From the NCBI GenBank assembly GCA_016178305.1, contig JACOTM010000122.1, positions 1 through 64,000 of the forward strand: a stretch of 64,000 bases of DNA. The letters are read 5' to 3'. Both the position numbers and the translations under genes were made by a program. The stretch's first letter is position 1, and every line of letters starts with the position of its first letter. Below, piece after piece: positions 35,458-45,656 of this stretch. The notes beneath the pieces are model-generated. The model saw only the letters and a program-made list of their open reading frames with translations. It searched no databases and had not been told where the DNA came from. The stretch comes from Flavobacteriia bacterium (GTDB lineage: Bacteria > Bacteroidota > Bacteroidia > Flavobacteriales_D > Crocinitomicaceae).

Positions 35458-36301
35458 TTTTCACCTTCAAACTTAATCCATTACTCTCATTTAAAATATT
35501 TTTAATCCGATTGGAGCTAATTCCTAATTTATAAAGTAATCGTTCATTTTTAGCCATTTCACTGACCAACACTATTCCCTTTTCTAAGATTGCTTTTTTC
35601 TCATTAGATGTTAATGAAGTTACGCATGTTATTGGATAAAGACCTGTTTTATCGATAATTTCTTTCAAAGAATTCATTTTTGGATAATCCCAACCTAACA
35701 GGTTCAATCCACGACATTTCCCATAACTCAGCGCATCATCTGTGAAACGAGAATTAGTTACAATCCACCCTTTAAATGTGGTGAAATCTTGAGTAATCTT
35801 ACCATGTTCCAATACATCATCAAAACGAGAGTTAATGTATAACGGAACTTTTACATCTACCGATAATCCCCCTATGTTTTTAAACTTACATTCCATCAAC
35901 ATGATTTCATGATCTTTCCGACATATCACATCGATTTCATGTGTAACACATTTTCCTTGTACAATAACACCTACTTCGGTTTGATATCCTTCATGTTTAA
36001 ATAATTCGCTGATATATTTTTCAAAAGGAAATCCAGACGGACCTAACTCCATTATTCCTTGTTTCAAATAGTAGCGAGAAGCATTTTGAGTAGATTGTTT
36101 TTTCAACATCCGATAAGCCATGCTGTATATTTTTTTTGTACTAATCCCTTGGTGAATTTGAGTCTTTAATGCTTGAACAATTTCCTCCGCCTCATCTTTG
36201 GTTGCATTGGATTTCATTAGTGAATTACGAAGCTTTTGAAATGAAAAATATTCTTTTTCTCCAGATGCTTTTTTGATAATAATATCCTCGTGATTTCCCA
36301 T
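35450..36301 (-). CDS. ATP-cone domain + PD-(D/E)xK restriction endonuclease-like protein
   Basis: A 283-residue protein joining a nucleotide-sensing ATP-cone (about residues 7-90, IIIKKASGEKEYFSFQKLRNSL, as in NrdR and ribonucleotide reductase) to an Mrr-like nuclease fold. Asp124 (HEIDVICR) and Glu137-x-Lys139 (MECKFKN) form the expected D-x(n)-ExK site. A C-terminal region of about 90 residues has no obvious domain. The gene begins 2 bases after the MBL/beta-CASP gene stops and overlaps the MerC-type gene at its end. DNA cleavage under nucleotide control is inferred; repair, defence or recycling of DNA are all open. The catalytic residues look intact. Confidence 0.82.
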   Translation of the reverse strand: MGNHEDIIIKKASGEKEYFSFQKLRNSLMKSNATKDEAEEIVQALKTQIHQGISTKKIYSMAYRMLKKQSTQNASRYYLKQGIMELGPSGFPFEKYISELFKHEGYQTEVGVIVQGKCVTHEIDVICRKDHEIMLMECKFKNIGGLSVDVKVPLYINSRFDDVLEHGKITQDFTTFKGWIVTNSRFTDDALSYGKCRGLNLLGWDYPKMNSLKEIIDKTGLYPITCVTSLTSNEKKAILEKGIVLVSEMAKNERLLYKLGISSNRIKNILNESNGLSLKVKNG

Positions 36302-36303
36302 AA

Positions 36304-37677
36304 TTAAATCAATTCAAATTCTTGGTTCATTTCAGGGATTATAACCTCTGCTCCTATTTCGTCTTGAATTTTTACCCTAAAAATATCTTGGGCTTGCGGT
36401 TCACCATGAACAAGGAAAATTTTGGATGGTATTTTTCGGAAATTTTTCATCCAATCCAGCATTTCTTTTTGATCTGCATGTCCAGACATCGATTCAATAC
36501 TTACTATTTCGGCATGAATATCAACATACTTCCCATATAACTTCACTTCTTTCAACCCTTCTTGCAACGCCCTACCTCTCGTTCCTTCTCCTTGATAACC
36601 AACTAATAAAAAAGTGTTATCATGTAAAGGACCATACTCTTTCAAATAAGTTAATACACGTCCTCCCGTTAACATTCCACTAGCTGCTATAATAATTTTC
36701 GTTCTTTCTGTTTTTAACACTTTAAATGTATCATGAAAATCTCGAATAATTGTAACATGCCGACTAACCAAATAAGCTTCTTTAGAGTTCAATTTGTGCC
36801 AATTAGGATGATTTAAAAAAATATCAGTTGCATCTGCCCCCATTGGACTGTCTAAATAAACTGGAACAGGAGGTATTCTTTTTTGCTCTTTTAATTGATT
36901 AATTAAATACATAATTTCTTGGGCTCTTCCTACTGCAAAACTTGGAATCACTAAATTCCCTCCTTTTTCAAGAGTCGCAATAATTGCATGTTCTAAATCA
37001 TCTAAAGGTGAATGATTGGAATGCAATCGATCCCCATACGTACTTTCCATAATTAAATAATCGGCATCCTCAATAATTGTTGGTGGAGCTAAGAGATCAC
37101 TATTTTGACGTCCAATATCTCCCGAAAAAACAATCTTCTTTCCATAACATTTCATATCAATAAAAGCCGAACCTAAAATATGTCCATTTTTTAAAAATTG
37201 AAATGAAATGTTTTCAGATAAATGAATCCAAGCGGCATCGTATCTCGTTTCAAATTGTTTTATCGCTTTTTCAACATCTTCTTCAATATAAAGAGGTTTT
37301 GCTGGTTCATGCTTTGTGAAACCTTCATCATTCGCTCTTTTAGCATCTTCTTCCTGAATTTTAGCACTGTCTCGAAGTATAATTTCGACTAAGTCGCGTG
37401 TTGGAGGAGTCATTAAAAATTGACCTTTAAATCCATTTTTTACTAAAACAGGGATATAACCACAGTGATCCAAATGCGCATGTGTAATTATCACAATATC
37501 TATCTCTTTCACATTTATCGGTAAATCTTCTCTATTTTTCAAGCGTAAAGATTTAATTCCTTGAAACAAACCACAATCGATTAAAACAGTTAATTCCGGT
37601 GTTTTTAGTAAATGTTTTGACCCTGTAACTGTTTGTGTCGCTCCCAAAAACTGAATAGATATCTTTTGGTTTTTCAT
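36304..37677 (-). CDS. MBL-fold beta-CASP ribonuclease-like protein (RNA-specificity domain)
   Basis: A 457-residue metallo-beta-lactamase-fold hydrolase of the beta-CASP group, as in CPSF73-like RNases. I use ATG 37677 (MKNQKISIQFLGATQTVTGS), since homologs start there; a frame extension to 37746 would add 23 unlike residues. The metal site is THAHLDHCG, with FSGDIG and a later SGHADQKE, and the RNA-specificity stretch LVHGEPQA closes the protein. The beta-CASP insertion contains NLVIPSFAVGRAQEIMYL. RNA endonuclease or 5'-exonuclease activity is the family expectation. It is the first gene of the operon with the ATP-cone nuclease-like protein and the MerC-type protein. Confidence 0.9.
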   Translation of the reverse strand: MKNQKISIQFLGATQTVTGSKHLLKTPELTVLIDCGLFQGIKSLRLKNREDLPINVKEIDIVIITHAHLDHCGYIPVLVKNGFKGQFLMTPPTRDLVEIILRDSAKIQEEDAKRANDEGFTKHEPAKPLYIEEDVEKAIKQFETRYDAAWIHLSENISFQFLKNGHILGSAFIDMKCYGKKIVFSGDIGRQNSDLLAPPTIIEDADYLIMESTYGDRLHSNHSPLDDLEHAIIATLEKGGNLVIPSFAVGRAQEIMYLINQLKEQKRIPPVPVYLDSPMGADATDIFLNHPNWHKLNSKEAYLVSRHVTIIRDFHDTFKVLKTERTKIIIAASGMLTGGRVLTYLKEYGPLHDNTFLLVGYQGEGTRGRALQEGLKEVKLYGKYVDIHAEIVSIESMSGHADQKEMLDWMKNFRKIPSKIFLVHGEPQAQDIFRVKIQDEIGAEVIIPEMNQEFELI

Positions 37678-37856
37678 AAGTCTTAAGTTAAAAAAAATTA
37701 AATTGTATTTTTTCTCTAATGTAGTTAGAATTTTTGAATGTAACACATGACATAAATTCTGTTTTAGTCCTGAAATAATACTTTCTCCTAATTATTCAAA
37801 AGATAAAAATCAATCAATAATCTATGTCTTTTCTATTGATTTTGCAACTCAGTTTC

Positions 37857-37887
37857 TTTGCTCTTTCTAGAATTAAGACTAAATTTG
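37857..37887 (+). promoter_or_regulatory. Promoter of valS
   Basis: TTTG (37857-37860), 19 bases, TAAATTTG (37880-37887): an exact match to the Bacteroidota sigma consensus TTTG-N19-TAnnTTTG. The valS ATG lies 19 bases further on, so the leader is about 15 bases. Confidence 0.8.
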
Positions 37888-37906
37888 CAATCAAATTACA
37901 ATAAAC

Positions 37907-40534
37907 ATGGAAATTCCAAAGACGTATGAGCCGATAAAGGCTGAAGAAAAATGGTATTCTTACTGGATGAATAAAGGGTACTTTCATTCAGAACCTGATG
38001 AACGTGAAGCTTATACTGTCGTCATTCCTCCTCCAAATGTTACGGGTGTTTTACACATGGGACACATGTTAAACAATACAATTCAAGATGTATTGGTTCG
38101 TCGTGCGAGAATGTTAGGAAAAAATGCTTGTTGGGTTCCGGGTACCGATCATGCATCGATTGCAACGGAAGCAAAAGTGGTACAAAAATTACGTACTGAA
38201 GGAATCAAAAAATCTGATTTATCACGTGAAGAGTTCTTAAAACATGCCTTTGTTTGGAAAGACAAACATGGTGGAATTATCTTGGAACAGTTGAAAAAAT
38301 TAGGTTGTTCTTGTGACTGGGAAAGAACTGGTTTTACAATGGATCCAGAGTATTCTGAATCTGTGATAGATGTTTTTATGGATCTTTACAAAAAAGGAAA
38401 GATTTATAGAAGCGTTCGAATGGTTAACTGGGATCCAGAAGCGTTAACAGCTGTTTCTGATGAAGAGGTAAATCATAAAGAGGTAAATTCTAAATTGTTT
38501 TATGTGCGTTATAAAGTTGCAGGAAGTGATGACCAATGGTTGACAATTGCTACAACGCGTCCGGAAACTATTTTAGGAGATTCTGCAATTTGTATCAATC
38601 CAAATGATGCTCGTTTTAAACATTTACATGGGAAACAAGCAATCGTTCCAATCGCAAACAGAACCATTCCAATTATTTTGGATGAGTATGTTGATATGGA
38701 ATTTGGAACAGGTTGTTTAAAGGTAACTCCTGCTCACGATGTAAATGATTATGAATTAGGAAAGAAATTTGATTTAGAAACAATTGATATTTTAAATGAT
38801 AACGGAACTTTAAATGCGAATGGATTGCATTATGAAGGAAAAGATCGTTTTGAAGTAAGAAAAGCAATTGAAAAAGAATTATACGATAAAGGATATTTAG
38901 TTAAAACAGAAGATCATATTAATAAAGTTGGTTTTTCTGAAAGAACAGATGCTGTTATCGAACCAAAATTATCATTGCAATGGTTCGTTTCAATGAAAGA
39001 ATTGGCACAACCTGCTTTAGATGCTGTAATGAATGGAGATATTCAATTTCATCCTGATAAATTCAAAAACACTTACCGTCACTGGATGGAAAATGTGAAG
39101 GATTGGTGTATTTCTCGTCAATTATGGTGGGGACACAGGATTCCAGCTTGGTATTTTGGAACAGGTGCTAATGATTATGTTGTAACCAAAACAGTTGAAG
39201 AAGCAATTGTTTTAGTGAAAGAAAAAGCAGGATTAACTGTTTCAGCTACTGATTTAAAACAAGATGAAGACGTTTTAGACACTTGGTTCTCAAGTTGGTT
39301 ATGGCCAATTTCGATGTTTAATGGTTTAACAAGACCAGGAAACGAAGAAATTAAGTATTACTATCCAACAAATGACTTGGTAACTGCTCCTGAGATTATG
39401 TTCTTCTGGGTAGCAAGAATGATTATTGCTGGATATGAATATTTAGGTGAAATTCCTTTCAAAAATGTTTATTATACTGGAATTGTAAGGGATAAATTAG
39501 GACGTAAAATGTCTAAATCTTTGGGGAATTCTCCAGATCCGATTGAGTTGATTGAGAAATATGGTGCGGACGGTGTTCGTGTTGGAATCTTGATTTCTTC
39601 TCCAGCTGGAAATGATTTGCCTTTTGATACTTCACAATGTGAGCAAGGAAGAAATTTCACGAATAAAGTATGGAATGCGTTCCGTTTGATTGATGCTTGG
39701 GAAGTGAGAGATATTGAACAACCAAAATCATCTGCGAAAGCAATCGAATGGTTTGAAGCGAAATTCAATAAAACGTTGATTGAAATTAACGATCAATTTG
39801 ATAAATTCAGAATTTCGGAAGCATTAATGTCTATCTATAAATTGGTTTGGGATGATTTCTGTTCTTGGTACTTAGAAATGATTAAACCAGGATATGAGCA
39901 ACCAATCGATTCAAAAACATTGGAAACAACGAAAGTGTTTTTTGAGAAATTATTGAAATTGATGCAACCTTTTACGCCTTTTATTGCGGAAGAAATTTGG
40001 CATTTAATCCGTGAAAGAGCAGATGGAGAAGATATTATTTTAGCTCCTTGGCCAACAATTGAAGTTATTGACGAAACAGTACTTACAAACTTCAAATTTG
40101 CTGAAGAAACAATTATCAATATTCGAAATGTTCGTAAAAACAACAATATTGCAAATAAAGTAAAAATGGATTTATTCGTAAAAAAGAATACTGAAATTGA
40201 TTTAACTTTTGATAGTGTAATTTCAAAAATGGGAAATTTAACGCAATTAGAATATGTAAAAGAAAAAGTAGCGAATTCAAATTCATTTATAGTAAATTCG
40301 AATGAGTATTATATTCCTTTCGGAGATACGATTGATTTAGTTGCTGAAAAAAATAAAATGCAAGAAGAATTGAATTACACGAAAGGATTCTTACAAAGTA
40401 TTCAAAAGAAATTACAAAATGAAAAATTCATGGCAGGAGCTCCTGAACAAGTTGTTTTAAGTGAACGAAAAAAAGAATCAGATGCTTTAAGTAAAATTGC
40501 AATTTTAGAAGAAAAGTTAGCTGAAATAAATTAA
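37907..40534 (+). CDS. valS: Valine--tRNA ligase
   Basis: Class I aminoacyl-tRNA synthetase of 875 residues that charges tRNA-Val. The HIGH motif appears as [14 protein letters not shown], the KMSKS motif as [10 protein letters not shown], the editing-domain [11 protein letters not shown] and the catalytic [10 protein letters not shown] region are all present, and a C-terminal coiled coil (from [16 protein letters not shown]) typical of ValRS closes the chain. The gene has its own consensus promoter and its own terminator, so it is monocistronic. Confidence 0.98.
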   Translation: MEIPKTYEPIKAEEKWYSYWMNKGYFHSEPDEREAYTVVIPPPNVTGVLHMGHMLNNTIQDVLVRRARMLGKNACWVPGTDHASIATEAKVVQKLRTEGIKKSDLSREEFLKHAFVWKDKHGGIILEQLKKLGCSCDWERTGFTMDPEYSESVIDVFMDLYKKGKIYRSVRMVNWDPEALTAVSDEEVNHKEVNSKLFYVRYKVAGSDDQWLTIATTRPETILGDSAICINPNDARFKHLHGKQAIVPIANRTIPIILDEYVDMEFGTGCLKVTPAHDVNDYELGKKFDLETIDILNDNGTLNANGLHYEGKDRFEVRKAIEKELYDKGYLVKTEDHINKVGFSERTDAVIEPKLSLQWFVSMKELAQPALDAVMNGDIQFHPDKFKNTYRHWMENVKDWCISRQLWWGHRIPAWYFGTGANDYVVTKTVEEAIVLVKEKAGLTVSATDLKQDEDVLDTWFSSWLWPISMFNGLTRPGNEEIKYYYPTNDLVTAPEIMFFWVARMIIAGYEYLGEIPFKNVYYTGIVRDKLGRKMSKSLGNSPDPIELIEKYGADGVRVGILISSPAGNDLPFDTSQCEQGRNFTNKVWNAFRLIDAWEVRDIEQPKSSAKAIEWFEAKFNKTLIEINDQFDKFRISEALMSIYKLVWDDFCSWYLEMIKPGYEQPIDSKTLETTKVFFEKLLKLMQPFTPFIAEEIWHLIRERADGEDIILAPWPTIEVIDETVLTNFKFAEETIINIRNVRKNNNIANKVKMDLFVKKNTEIDLTFDSVISKMGNLTQLEYVKEKVANSNSFIVNSNEYYIPFGDTIDLVAEKNKMQEELNYTKGFLQSIQKKLQNEKFMAGAPEQVVLSERKKESDALSKIAILEEKLAEIN

Positions 40535-40640
40535 CACCATGGCATATATGTACTTTGGTCTATAATAAAATCTATTTAGTCTAAAAAAATTAGAAAACCG
40601 ATTTAATTTAGAACTATTACAAATAATAAATAGTAAATTC

Positions 40641-40670
40641 ACGCTCAGTTAATTCTGAGCGTTTTTTTTT
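40641..40670 (+). terminator. Rho-independent terminator of valS
   Basis: ACGCTCAG, loop TTAATT, CTGAGCGT: a perfect 8-bp stem followed by at least nine T. It is 107 bases after the valS stop. The rest of 40535-40805 shows nothing else I can name. Confidence 0.9.
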
Positions 40671-40805
40671 GAATAAAAACTTAACGTTTAAAATTTAACA
40701 TTTTTAATTTAAGGGTTTGAAAATCGGATCACACAAATTATCAAACTTAAATATTGACTTAAAAGACATATTCTTGAAAAAAACAAACAAGAATAAACTA
40801 AAACT

Positions 40806-41273
40806 ATGAAAAAATTGTGTCTATATACAGACTTAACAGATACACAAGCGCAAGATAAATTAGAATCCATTTTCAATAATGAAATTGAGTTCGAAGATAT
40901 AATGTTTATCAAATCCCGAAAAAGTTTTAAATTAAAATCAAAACAGTGGGACGATCCTTTGATGAAATTTAACCGTAAAAAGGTATTCGATTTTTTCAAA
41001 GTAGAAATTCATTTAAATCAAAATACAAAAGGCACTGCTATTGAAATCCAATTAAAAACCTTTTCAATTTCTTTTTCAACCACTTTTATATTTCTATCTA
41101 TAATCTGGGGAATTGGTGCTTATTTATTTTTACATAACCAACCTATAATTTTTAAATTATACAGCGTTATCGGGATTTTAACTTCGTTGTTTCTATTTTA
41201 TAAAATCTACAAATCTGCTAAAAGACAGCAAATCGTTGTCAAGAAATTAACCCGTGCGTTCAGTAATAACTAA
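40806..41273 (+). CDS. Small membrane protein of unknown function
   Basis: A 155-residue protein I do not recognise. The first about 80 residues are soluble and charged (KLCLYTDLTDTQAQDKLES near the start, ELKSKQWDDPLMKFNRKK-like basic stretch later). Two hydrophobic helices lie at about residues 88-108 and 115-135, and a basic tail (YKSAKRQQIVVKKLTRAF) ends it; a cytoplasmic N- and C-terminus is likely. The stop overlaps the convergent aldose-epimerase-like gene by 4 bases. The predicted start has no strong competitor. Nothing in the neighbourhood hints at a role. Confidence 0.75.
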   Translation: MKKLCLYTDLTDTQAQDKLESIFNNEIEFEDIMFIKSRKSFKLKSKQWDDPLMKFNRKKVFDFFKVEIHLNQNTKGTAIEIQLKTFSISFSTTFIFLSIIWGIGAYLFLHNQPIIFKLYSVIGILTSLFLFYKIYKSAKRQQIVVKKLTRAFSNN

Positions 41274-42148
41274 TCAAAAATTGAAATTGAATATTTAGCG
41301 TGGTAACTGCATTTCTGTTTTAATTTCACAATCCCTTCTTTTTTTGAAATTAATTGAGTGGAATCAAGTGAATCTGAAATGCCTTGCCAAGGTTCTATAC
41401 ATACAAAATCGCCATTCGTTTTTGACCAAATTCCTAAATAAGGAAAATCTGTAAACTCAACTTGAACAAAACTGGCATTCTTTTTTGACTTCAAATTAAT
41501 GAGCTTCGATTTTGGATTTTTAAAAATTAGCGCATCATTTCGAAATAATTCATGTGTTATGGGAATAATTTTCTCATCCACTAAAAAAGGAAAAGAATTT
41601 GTTCCTATCAATCCATTTTCACAAACTTCCCATTTTTGAAGCGTTTCTAATTGCTCGAATTCTAAATAATAATCTTCATAAACCTCATCTTCATTGAAAG
41701 GGCATTTAAAAGCGGGATGTCCTCCTAATGAAAAATAAATCGGATTTACTTGATCGTGATTGATAACTTCATGCTTAACTATTAATTTATTTTCTACCAG
41801 TTTATATTGAAGGATAAATTCAAATTTAAAAGGAAACATCAGCAGCGATTCTTCATCATATTTTAGTCGGAATTCAATGTTTTGCTCATTTAGTTGAGTA
41901 ATCTTTAAATACTGGTTATTTCGAATAAATCCATGTTTTGGAATACTATACGATTTATTTGTATAGATAAAATGATTATCTTTCAAACAACCTATAATTG
42001 GAAATAATACGGGTGCTGTAGAGCCCCAAACATTAGAATCTCCTGACCAAATAAATTCCTTGTTTGTATTACAAGATTTAAAACTACAAATTTCAGCTCC
42101 AATCGGATTGATTGTAACTTCAAATTCTTCATTTCTTAGTTTCAACAT
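41270..42148 (-). CDS. Aldose 1-epimerase family protein (LacX-like)
   Basis: A 292-residue beta-sandwich protein of the galactose mutarotase superfamily, LacX-like branch. Marks are PIGAEICSFKSCNTNKEFIWSG near the start, APVLFPIIGCL, PKHGFIRN, the catalytic-region FSLGGHPAFKCPF, and CIEPWQGI near the end. It would interconvert the anomers of a sugar or sugar phosphate. It overlaps the end of the M1 peptidase gene upstream by 20 bases, so the two are cotranscribed, although no functional link is plain. Substrate not known. Confidence 0.88.
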   Translation of the reverse strand: MLKLRNEEFEVTINPIGAEICSFKSCNTNKEFIWSGDSNVWGSTAPVLFPIIGCLKDNHFIYTNKSYSIPKHGFIRNNQYLKITQLNEQNIEFRLKYDEESLLMFPFKFEFILQYKLVENKLIVKHEVINHDQVNPIYFSLGGHPAFKCPFNEDEVYEDYYLEFEQLETLQKWEVCENGLIGTNSFPFLVDEKIIPITHELFRNDALIFKNPKSKLINLKSKKNASFVQVEFTDFPYLGIWSKTNGDFVCIEPWQGISDSLDSTQLISKKEGIVKLKQKCSYHAKYSISIFD

Positions 42149-44081
42149 GTTCTTTATGTGGATATAAAATTTCTATAACAGATGATCTCGTAACAAAATG
42201 ATACCCCATTCCAGCTTTGATAAATACTTTTTTAGCCCAAATCAAATCATCTGGATTTTCACTTAAAGCTTGATACAAAGGAGCAATGTATTTTCTTCGA
42301 CCAATTTTATTCAAGAATTTTTTAAGATTTGGCTTAATTCCTTTATAACCACTATGTATTCCTAAAACATACCATTCAGTTTGAATTTCGGAATTTCCCC
42401 AGCCTTTGAAATTTAATTTATCATCTAGCTTTTGTAATTGCTTGGGATCCATTTTTGTAGGTAAATGTCTAATAAAAGCCAACCATTCTTGCGTACTAAA
42501 CTTATCTCTAGTCAGTACTGATTTTTTCTGTTTCTTTCTCTTTTTTGATTTTTTTACTTTAAATAAATCTTCTCCAGAAGCAAATCTATCAGCTAATGTT
42601 TGCACATCTTCAAATCGTTGCGATTTCAAATGAATGCAATTTGAAGGAAGACCTTTCGCATACAGCCATTCTTTTGTGTTAAAAGTAATGTTGTTAGGCT
42701 TCAACAATTCAGTATTCAATAATTTTTCAAAACCTTCCGTTGTAACTGTTTTAAAAGCATTTTCCTTGAAATAAAGCTTCAAAAATTTATCGAATAATTC
42801 CCTTCCTACTTTTTGTTCTAATGTTTTCAAGAAAAAAGCGCCTTTTACATAAGCAACAGAAGTCATTCCCTCATCTGGATTCCGATTCGTAAGTGCTAAT
42901 TTTAATTGCGTGTCTTCTGGAAATTCACCTTCATTAATTGTTTTCATTTCACTTTGTAACTCTTGAAATTCTATGATTGCTAACATATCTGCAACTTCTT
43001 TTCCATAAAGTTCTTCCATGATACGATTTTCAAAGTACACTGTAAATCCTTCGTTTAGCCAAAAATCTTCCCAAGCAGCATTGGTTACCAAATTACCTGA
43101 CCACGAATGAGCTAACTCATGGGCAATTACAGAAACTAAACTTCGGTCTCCTGCCAACAATGTTGGATTTGCAAATGTCAATCTTGGATTTTCCATTCCA
43201 CCAAAAGGGAAAGAATATGGGAGTAATAAAATATCATATTGTTCCCATTGATATTTACCATAAATTTTTTCAGCTGCACCAATCATTTTGGGCATATCTA
43301 CAAATTCATATTTACATTTTTGAATTAATTCTGGTTCAGAATAAACACCACAATTCGGACCAAGCTTTCGATATGCAATATTTCCAACAGCTATTGCAAT
43401 TAAGTAACAGGGTATTGGTTGACGCATTTCAAAATGATATTTTCCTTCTGGATTTAAATTCCTCGGATTTTCAGCACTCATCAAAGCCAATAAATCTTTC
43501 GGCACTTTTACATTCGCACTATAAGTAATCCGATTGGAAGGTACATCCTGAATTGGAATCCATGATCTTGTCAGGATTGCTTCGCCTTGTGAATACATAA
43601 AAGGATATTTTTTTCCTTCTGTCAGCTTCGGATCCAACCAATCCAACGCCTCCGTTTTATCTGTCGTTTTGTAATAAATATTTACAAATTTGGTGTCTTT
43701 TTTTATCTTAACAAAAAGTGGTTGCCCTAGTAAATCATCCTTTTTTCCAATAATAAAATCAGTTTCATGTTCATTTCCATTTCCAATCGTCACTTTTTGA
43801 ATTTCCAAAGCCTTGATGTCAAAAATCGCTGTATCAGAACCGTGATTTTCCATTTCATGTCTTGCAACACCATAAACAGTTTTATTCACAAAATCAATAT
43901 CCAAATCAAGCGTTAAATGTTTGGTATTTATTTTTGTCGTATTTGAATAACTATGTGCCAAAACAGTAGATGTACCAATACTTACAATCTTCTTATTATT
44001 TGATTCTCCATTGGATGAACCACAAGAAAACAAGATTTGTATAAATACAAAAATGATGAAACTTGATTTTACAATTTGCAT
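42129..44081 (-). CDS. M1 family aminopeptidase, lipoprotein (LTA4 hydrolase-like)
   Basis: Zinc aminopeptidase of 650 residues. The N-terminus is a lipoprotein signal, Cys20 in ILFSCGSS, so the enzyme is attached to a membrane facing outward. The GGMENPRLTF exopeptidase motif is followed by HELAHSW and, 18 residues after the second His, the Glu of LNEGF: a complete zinc site. The N-terminal beta-domain (HLTLDLDIDF) and the C-terminal helical repeat domain of the leukotriene-A4 hydrolase type are both present. It supplies free amino acids from peptides; with the POT transporters nearby this fits peptide feeding. Its 3' end overlaps the aldose-epimerase-like gene. Confidence 0.94.
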   Translation of the reverse strand: MQIVKSSFIIFVFIQILFSCGSSNGESNNKKIVSIGTSTVLAHSYSNTTKINTKHLTLDLDIDFVNKTVYGVARHEMENHGSDTAIFDIKALEIQKVTIGNGNEHETDFIIGKKDDLLGQPLFVKIKKDTKFVNIYYKTTDKTEALDWLDPKLTEGKKYPFMYSQGEAILTRSWIPIQDVPSNRITYSANVKVPKDLLALMSAENPRNLNPEGKYHFEMRQPIPCYLIAIAVGNIAYRKLGPNCGVYSEPELIQKCKYEFVDMPKMIGAAEKIYGKYQWEQYDILLLPYSFPFGGMENPRLTFANPTLLAGDRSLVSVIAHELAHSWSGNLVTNAAWEDFWLNEGFTVYFENRIMEELYGKEVADMLAIIEFQELQSEMKTINEGEFPEDTQLKLALTNRNPDEGMTSVAYVKGAFFLKTLEQKVGRELFDKFLKLYFKENAFKTVTTEGFEKLLNTELLKPNNITFNTKEWLYAKGLPSNCIHLKSQRFEDVQTLADRFASGEDLFKVKKSKKRKKQKKSVLTRDKFSTQEWLAFIRHLPTKMDPKQLQKLDDKLNFKGWGNSEIQTEWYVLGIHSGYKGIKPNLKKFLNKIGRRKYIAPLYQALSENPDDLIWAKKVFIKAGMGYHFVTRSSVIEILYPHKEHVETKK

Positions 44082-44104
44082 GTATATTGATTATTTTTTA
44101 CTTA

Positions 44105-44833
44105 TTATTTTTCTTTTTTCGTTAAATATCGTATCACTTCAGCAGCTCCAATCAACCCAAATAATCCAGGCATATAACTCACTGTACCATAAAATGATTT
44201 TTTAAAATTACTACCATCCGTTAACTTTAATGAAGATTTGATTTGTAATTCAGAGGAAAAAACAGCACGGATTTTTTCGTAATGTACATTTTCACGCTTC
44301 AATCTTTTCTTTAGATGGCTTGCTAATTTACAATTATGTGTTTTTTTCAAATTGGTAACTTGAACTCGAGAAGGATCCATTTTCCCTCCTGCTCCCAAAT
44401 GTGTAATTATTTTATATCGATTTCTAGTACAAACTTTTAACCATTCTAACTTTGGAGTAACCGAATCTATACAATCCATTACATAATCTGGCTTAAATTC
44501 ATTCAAAAGTGCTTCAACCCTTTCAGGTAACACAAATTCTTGAACAACATTTAAATGAATTTCAGGATTTATATCTTTAATTCGTTCTCCCAATACAACA
44601 GCCTTATTTCTTCCAACGGTAGAATCCAAAGCTGTCAATTGTCTATTTTTATTAGTAATATCAAAACAATCTCCATCAATTATTGTCATTGTACCAACTC
44701 CTGCTCTAGCGATAAATTCACCAGCAAATGAACCAATCCCACCTAATCCAACAATTAATACATGTGAATTTTTTAAGCGCTCCATTTTTTCGGGTGACAA
44801 TAATAACTCTGTTCGTTCTAACCAATGTGCCAT
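44105..44833 (-). CDS. tcdA: tRNA threonylcarbamoyladenosine dehydratase (TcdA/CsdL)
   Basis: E1-like ThiF-family enzyme of 242 residues, ATP-dependently cyclising t6A at position 37 of tRNAs. The nucleotide-binding loop VGLGGIGSFAGEFIARAG, IDGDCFDITNKNRQ, and DCIDSVTPK are visible, together with the TcdA-like GAGGKMDPSRV and a C-terminal SYMPGLFGLIGAAEVI stretch. It lacks the CxxC zinc pairs of MoeB/ThiF, which fits TcdA. It overlaps the TatD gene upstream by 16 bases, so the two are coupled. Confidence 0.9.
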   Translation of the reverse strand: MAHWLERTELLLSPEKMERLKNSHVLIVGLGGIGSFAGEFIARAGVGTMTIIDGDCFDITNKNRQLTALDSTVGRNKAVVLGERIKDINPEIHLNVVQEFVLPERVEALLNEFKPDYVMDCIDSVTPKLEWLKVCTRNRYKIITHLGAGGKMDPSRVQVTNLKKTHNCKLASHLKKRLKRENVHYEKIRAVFSSELQIKSSLKLTDGSNFKKSFYGTVSYMPGLFGLIGAAEVIRYLTKKEK

Positions 44834-45456
44834 TTTGTAAACGTTCTTTTAAAATTTTGTTCAATTATTTCTTCTAAAGCTAACAAAGATATTTTTTTTA
44901 TTTGTGCAATTTGAGTATAAACTTCAAAAATATCGACCGAATGGTTATCTGTTTCTATTAAAAGTCTATTATCAGGGATCATTTTAATGGATTCTTGTAA
45001 TTTTTTATTTGTAAAAATAGAAGTTCCTATGCTTAATAACATATCTGTTTGCAATACTTCATTTAAAATTCCAACCTTATTAAACCCATGAAAAATCCAT
45101 TTTTGAGCTGGATTCAATTCCTTTTTGATTTGCAACAATTCTTCCCATGCTTTCACACAATGAATAATTACTGGTAATTTCAACTTTTCAGAAAATACAA
45201 TTTGTTTTTTAAAAATTTCAATTTGCTTTAAAAGTGATTCTCCTTTCAACTTATCTAAGCCAATTTCTCCAATCGCTAAACAGTTTTTATGAACAGCATT
45301 TTTCAATACCTTTTTAAAATCTTCCTCAGATATATTTTCTTGCCATGGATGAATTCCAACTGAAAAAAAATGATGTTCCTCATTGATATTGATTGATTTA
45401 TTATAAATCACCAATTGTGAATTATTCGATAAATGTGTATGTGCATCAAATAGCAT
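44818..45456 (-). CDS. TatD family metal-dependent hydrolase (short)
   Basis: A 212-residue TIM-barrel nuclease-like protein, shorter than the usual about 255-265 residues. Metal ligands are visible as DAHTHLS near the N-terminus, GEIGLDK, VIIHCVKAW, and ETDNHS. The usual GIGPEG-like middle loops are trimmed. TatD proteins are 3'-5' exonucleases in DNA repair, but many short Bacteroidota members have no tested activity. The gene overlaps tcdA by 16 bases. Family clear; activity not proven. Confidence 0.87.
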   Translation of the reverse strand: MLFDAHTHLSNNSQLVIYNKSININEEHHFFSVGIHPWQENISEEDFKKVLKNAVHKNCLAIGEIGLDKLKGESLLKQIEIFKKQIVFSEKLKLPVIIHCVKAWEELLQIKKELNPAQKWIFHGFNKVGILNEVLQTDMLLSIGTSIFTNKKLQESIKMIPDNRLLIETDNHSVDIFEVYTQIAQIKKISLLALEEIIEQNFKRTFTKWHIG

Positions 45457-45656
45457 AAAGTTAACAATGGTACAGTCTCTTAAAAAATGTTAAAAAGAAA
45501 AACGTATTAAAAAAGGATGAAAATCAATTTTTAAGAATAAAATTAATATTTTTAAGCCGAAAAATGCTGTAAATAGTTTAAAATAAACATTGACACAGCA
45601 TCTATTTTAACTTTCACTGAAAATTAGTTAAAATAATTGTTAAACTATTTTATTAA

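Noticed and set aside
35450-36301. ATP-cone endonuclease considered as a classic restriction enzyme
   Set aside because: No methyltransferase or specificity gene is nearby, so a restriction-modification system is not supported.
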